The notes beneath the pieces are model-generated. The model had not been told where the DNA came from, ran no database searches, and saw only the letters and a list, made by a program, of their open reading frames with translations. From contig CBDHDW010000013.1 in the NCBI GenBank assembly GCA_965261915.1, positions 1,178,001 through 1,242,000 of the forward strand: a stretch of 64,000 nucleotides of DNA. Reading direction: 5' to 3'. The position numbers and the translations under genes are program-made. Positions 61,219 through 64,000 of the stretch are shown here, one piece after another (the stretch's first letter is position 1; every line of letters begins with the position of its first letter). This DNA is from JAIBDK01 sp965261915 (lineage in GTDB: Bacteria > Pseudomonadota > Gammaproteobacteria > Arenicellales > Poriferihabitantaceae).

Positions 61219-64000
61219 TCATTTTGACGGTGTCTCATTGTTAACAATAAGGGCAAGCTCGGGCTCTTTGAATTTTTTCAACAGCGCTTGCAGGGTTGAC
61301 TGATATTTCTCAATATTTTGAGTTTTGATGTGACCAAATCCTTTGACTGCTTCTGGCAGGGCAGCGATCTCAACGGCGGTATCAAAATTCTTTTCTGTGA
61401 GCTTATCAGCAATCATGTCAAGGTTGTTTTTATAGTCTGCGATCAATTGTCGCTCCTGTTGGCGTTCAGCGTTGCGGCCGAATGGGTCAAAAGCAGTGCC
61501 ACGCAAGCCTTTTAATTTTCTGAGCAGTTTGAATAACATTATTGACAGTTCGGGAAAACGGCGCTTGACAGGTTGTCCACTATGGGGATCGGTTTTACAC
61601 AAGCCCGGTGGTGCCATGTGAAAATGGAGTTTGAAATCACCCTGGTACTGATTTTTGAGAGATTGAACATAGTCAGTATCGCTAATCAGGCGAGCAATTT
61701 CATATTCATCTTTGTAACTCATTAGCTTGAAAAAGTTGCGAGCCACGGATTCGGTGAGTGAATTTTCGGGGTTGCTGTGAGAAAACGAAGCCTCTTCAAT
61801 ATTCCGAATACGATTCACCAATGTACGATAGTGATCGGCATACGCTGTATTTTGGTATTGGCAAAGATACTGATATCGCCATTCAATAATTTCATCCAGA
61901 TCTGTCAGCAAGTTCAGGGACTGTTGATCTGATCCCGCCAGATTTTCAACCGCCTGTGGATTGACGGCTGCTTTGCGGCCCCAGCTAAAAGCCGCCTGAT
62001 TAAACTCAATTGCAACTCCATTCAACTTGATGGCTTTGAAAATAGCTTGTTCAGACAATGGAACCAGTCCGCTCTGGTATGCATACCCCAACAAAAACAG
62101 ATTACTGCCGATGGTATCTCCCAGTAAATCCCGAGCTATTCGGGTTGAATTGACGAATTGCGTGTTTTCCTTACCCGCTTCGGATTCGATCAGGGATTGT
62201 AATTCACGGCTTGGGAATTCATAGTTTGGGTCATGGATAAAATCTGCGGTGGCAGTCTCGAAACTATTGACGATCGCCTGCGATCGATCACTATCCAGAT
62301 GAGAAAGTGAATCGGCATTGGCAGAAACGACGAGATCACAACCGAGAAGTAAATCAGCGCTGCCATCGGGAACCCTGACTGCGAGTATTTCTGTTTGAGA
62401 TTTTGCGATTCTTACGTGGCTAATTACTGAGCCAAACTTTTGTGCAAGTCCGGTTTGGTTCAAAGTTGAACAGCCCTTGCCTTCTATGTGTGCGGCCATG
62501 GCAATTACCGAGCTTACTGTCAGAACGCCAGTTCCACCGATCCCAGTGACCAGAATGTTCCATGGCCGATCAAGCCCCGGCGGCTTTGGTTCGGGGAGAA
62601 CCATTTCAAGTGTATTCACTTTTGCTGGCTGGGAATGAACCAATTCTCCGCCGGTTACGGTGATGAAACTTGGGCAAAATCCCTGCAGGCAGCTAAAATC
62701 CTGATTGCAGGCATTCTGATCAATCTGGCGTTTGCTCCCAAGTTCAGTGGCTTTGGGTAAAACCGAAAGGCAATTTGATTGCTTGCTACAATCTCCGCAG
62801 CCTTCACAAATATCCGGATGGATGAAAGCGCGTGTAGTGCTGTCAGGCATTGACCCGCGCTTTCGGCGGCGGCGTTTTTCCGTTGCACAAGTTTGATCGA
62901 ATACAATTACACTGGTGCCCTTAACATGACGGATCCGGCTTTGTAATGCATCAAATTCTGACTTCGGATGAATGGCAATATCATTAAATCGGGCAAGTTG
63001 TATTTTCGACCTGTCAATATCTTCTGCAACGACCGCAATTTCGCGAACCCCCTCTCCGCGTAGCTGCGCAACGATATCGACTACAGACAGCGACCCGTCT
63101 ACGGCTTGACCGCCCGTCATCGCGACAGCGTCGTTGTAGAGAATTTTGTAAGTTATATTGACACCGGAAGCGATGGCTGCACGAATCGCCAGAATACCGC
63201 TGTGGAAATAGGTGCCATCACCAATATTCTGAAATATATGTTCGGTCTCGGTAAATGGTGCCTGCCCGATCCATGAGGCACCTTCGGCACCCATTTGTGT
63301 GAATGTCTCGGTATTTCGATCCATCCACTTCACCATATAGTGGCAGCCAATGCCCGCCAACCCGTGGCTGCCTTCCGGTACTTTTGTAGACGTGTTATGT
63401 GGGCAACCGGAACAAAAGTAGGGGGTTCTGTCAAAAGTGGTAGCGAGTTTTGTCAGGCGTTTTTGTTTCTTGTCGAGATAGCGCATTCGTTCCCGAATCT
63501 GTTCGGAATCGAAAAACCCGAGCATTCGTCGTCCTATTGCCAGAGCAACTACAACCGGATTCAGTTCACCGAGATTGGTGATGAGGCTTCGGCCATGTTC
63601 ATCAAATTCACCAACGATTACGGGTCGGTCGTTGTTTGGATTGTCATAGAGAATCGTCGTGAGTTGATCTTCAATGACACTGCGTTTCTCTTCAACGACG
63701 AGAATTTCTTGCAACCCCCCGGCAAACTGCCTGGTGGAAATGGGCTCCAGTGGCCAGCTCATGCCAATTTTAAATATTCGGATGCCAATGGTTTCGAGTA
63801 TTGATGCTTCAATACCCAGCATGTTTATTGCTTCCATGACATCCAGATAGGATTTTCCCGAAGTCACGATTCCAAATCTTGCGGATTGGCTATCCAGCTC
63901 AATGGTATTCAGATTATTGGCATAGGCAAAAGCTCGAGCAGCGTATATTCGATATTCGTTTAATAACCTTTCCTGTTGCAGCGGACTGGTCGGCCATTGT
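61219..64000 (-). CDS. Indolepyruvate ferredoxin oxidoreductase, fused IorA-IorB, 5' end outside window
   Basis: The frame is open to the right edge (ending upstream in NNLNTIELDSQSARFG), so the start is outside; ATG-like codons inside the window are not the start. It oxidises aryl/2-oxo acids to acyl-CoA with ferredoxin as acceptor. Order here: remainder of the pyrimidine-binding part, TPP domain (GDGTYFHSGILA, then YNDAVAMTGGQ), iron-sulfur ferredoxin part (HPDICEGCGDCSKQSNCL and CLQGFCPSF), gamma domain (VTGIGGTGVLTVSSVIAMA) and the C-terminal DUF6537. 927 codons visible. Confidence 0.88.
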   Translation of the reverse strand, partial: QWPTSPLQQERLLNEYRIYAARAFAYANNLNTIELDSQSARFGIVTSGKSYLDVMEAINMLGIEASILETIGIRIFKIGMSWPLEPISTRQFAGGLQEILVVEEKRSVIEDQLTTILYDNPNNDRPVIVGEFDEHGRSLITNLGELNPVVVALAIGRRMLGFFDSEQIRERMRYLDKKQKRLTKLATTFDRTPYFCSGCPHNTSTKVPEGSHGLAGIGCHYMVKWMDRNTETFTQMGAEGASWIGQAPFTETEHIFQNIGDGTYFHSGILAIRAAIASGVNITYKILYNDAVAMTGGQAVDGSLSVVDIVAQLRGEGVREIAVVAEDIDRSKIQLARFNDIAIHPKSEFDALQSRIRHVKGTSVIVFDQTCATEKRRRRKRGSMPDSTTRAFIHPDICEGCGDCSKQSNCLSVLPKATELGSKRQIDQNACNQDFSCLQGFCPSFITVTGGELVHSQPAKVNTLEMVLPEPKPPGLDRPWNILVTGIGGTGVLTVSSVIAMAAHIEGKGCSTLNQTGLAQKFGSVISHVRIAKSQTEILAVRVPDGSADLLLGCDLVVSANADSLSHLDSDRSQAIVNSFETATADFIHDPNYEFPSRELQSLIESEAGKENTQFVNSTRIARDLLGDTIGSNLFLLGYAYQSGLVPLSEQAIFKAIKLNGVAIEFNQAAFSWGRKAAVNPQAVENLAGSDQQSLNLLTDLDEIIEWRYQYLCQYQNTAYADHYRTLVNRIRNIEEASFSHSNPENSLTESVARNFFKLMSYKDEYEIARLISDTDYVQSLKNQYQGDFKLHFHMAPPGLCKTDPHSGQPVKRRFPELSIMLFKLLRKLKGLRGTAFDPFGRNAERQQERQLIADYKNNLDMIADKLTEKNFDTAVEIAALPEAVKGFGHIKTQNIEKYQSTLQALLKKFKEPELALIVNNETPSK

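Noticed and set aside
1..64000. tRNA, rRNA, CRISPR or prophage
   Set aside because: No sequence with the shape of a tRNA or rRNA gene, no spaced repeats and no phage structural genes were seen on reading.

Overview
This window is gammaproteobacterial chromosome, probably from a marine or host-associated lineage. The type IV pilus minor-pilin/PilY1 operon, MsrPQ, the HutF-type histidine pathway, BipA/TypA, a YheS-like ABC-F protein and LeuA all point that way; the species cannot be named from the sequence. Two traits stand out. Insertion sequences are numerous: IS110, IS1182, two near-identical IS66 copies, IS1380 and a MITE. There are also many broken genes, often with the N- and C-terminal ends kept and the middle lost. 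Together they suggest a genome with relaxed selection and active transposition. Both window edges cut genes: a fimT-like pseudopilin on the left and an indolepyruvate ferredoxin oxidoreductase on the right.

Layout. 1-7.3 kb: fimT-pilV-pilW-pilX-(small unknown)-pilY1, all on + and tightly packed, encoding the minor pilins and tip adhesin of the type IV pilus; a telomere-like decamer repeat closes pilX. 7.3-13.6 kb: an IS110 element with a clear bridge-RNA candidate, then a ycaQ-like DNA glycosylase gene cut into three by an IS1182 element (4-bp duplication) and an IS66 element (8-bp duplication); removing both restores one 401-codon frame. 13.6-22.2 kb: YheT hydrolase, ribA, a restriction-modification pair with a probably dead endonuclease, msrPQ, and an antitoxin next to a truncated Doc toxin. 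22.3-27.0 kb: hutU diverging from hutF-hutH (histidine to formylglutamate; hutI and hutG are not here). 27.1-40.2 kb: dgkA, a small operon of unknown role (FAD oxidoreductase, class I amidotransferase, NTF2-like protein), typA, a cold-shock protein, an ABC-F protein, a serine hydrolase and a hotdog thioesterase, with pseudogenes between them.

40.3-44.2 kb is an IS island (IS1380 and the second IS66), followed by a secreted-protein gene broken at a C10 tract, a possible phase-variation switch. 44.7-49.6 kb is a complete branched-chain-type amino-acid/amide ABC transporter with an internal terminator after the binding-protein gene. 50-54.3 kb holds a trans-sulfuration enzyme, leuA and a divergent Lrp-family regulator. 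54.4-54.8 kb is a glutamine-synthetase-family remnant carrying a 160-bp MITE whose terminal repeats match the IS1182 element. 54.8-58.3 kb holds a kinase-fold protein with a HisC-like aminotransferase, a GNAT and a 2OG-Fe(II) oxygenase. 58.5-60.4 kb is a cobalt-type nitrile hydratase cluster (alpha, beta, accessory protein, cupin). A membrane protein and the large fused indolepyruvate ferredoxin oxidoreductase close the window.

The most informative observation is the IS110 bridge RNA. Two stem-bounded loops lie upstream of the transposase, and three short guide segments in them match the element's own left end, right end and left flank, all next to a CT core. This fixes both ends of an element that has no terminal inverted repeats.
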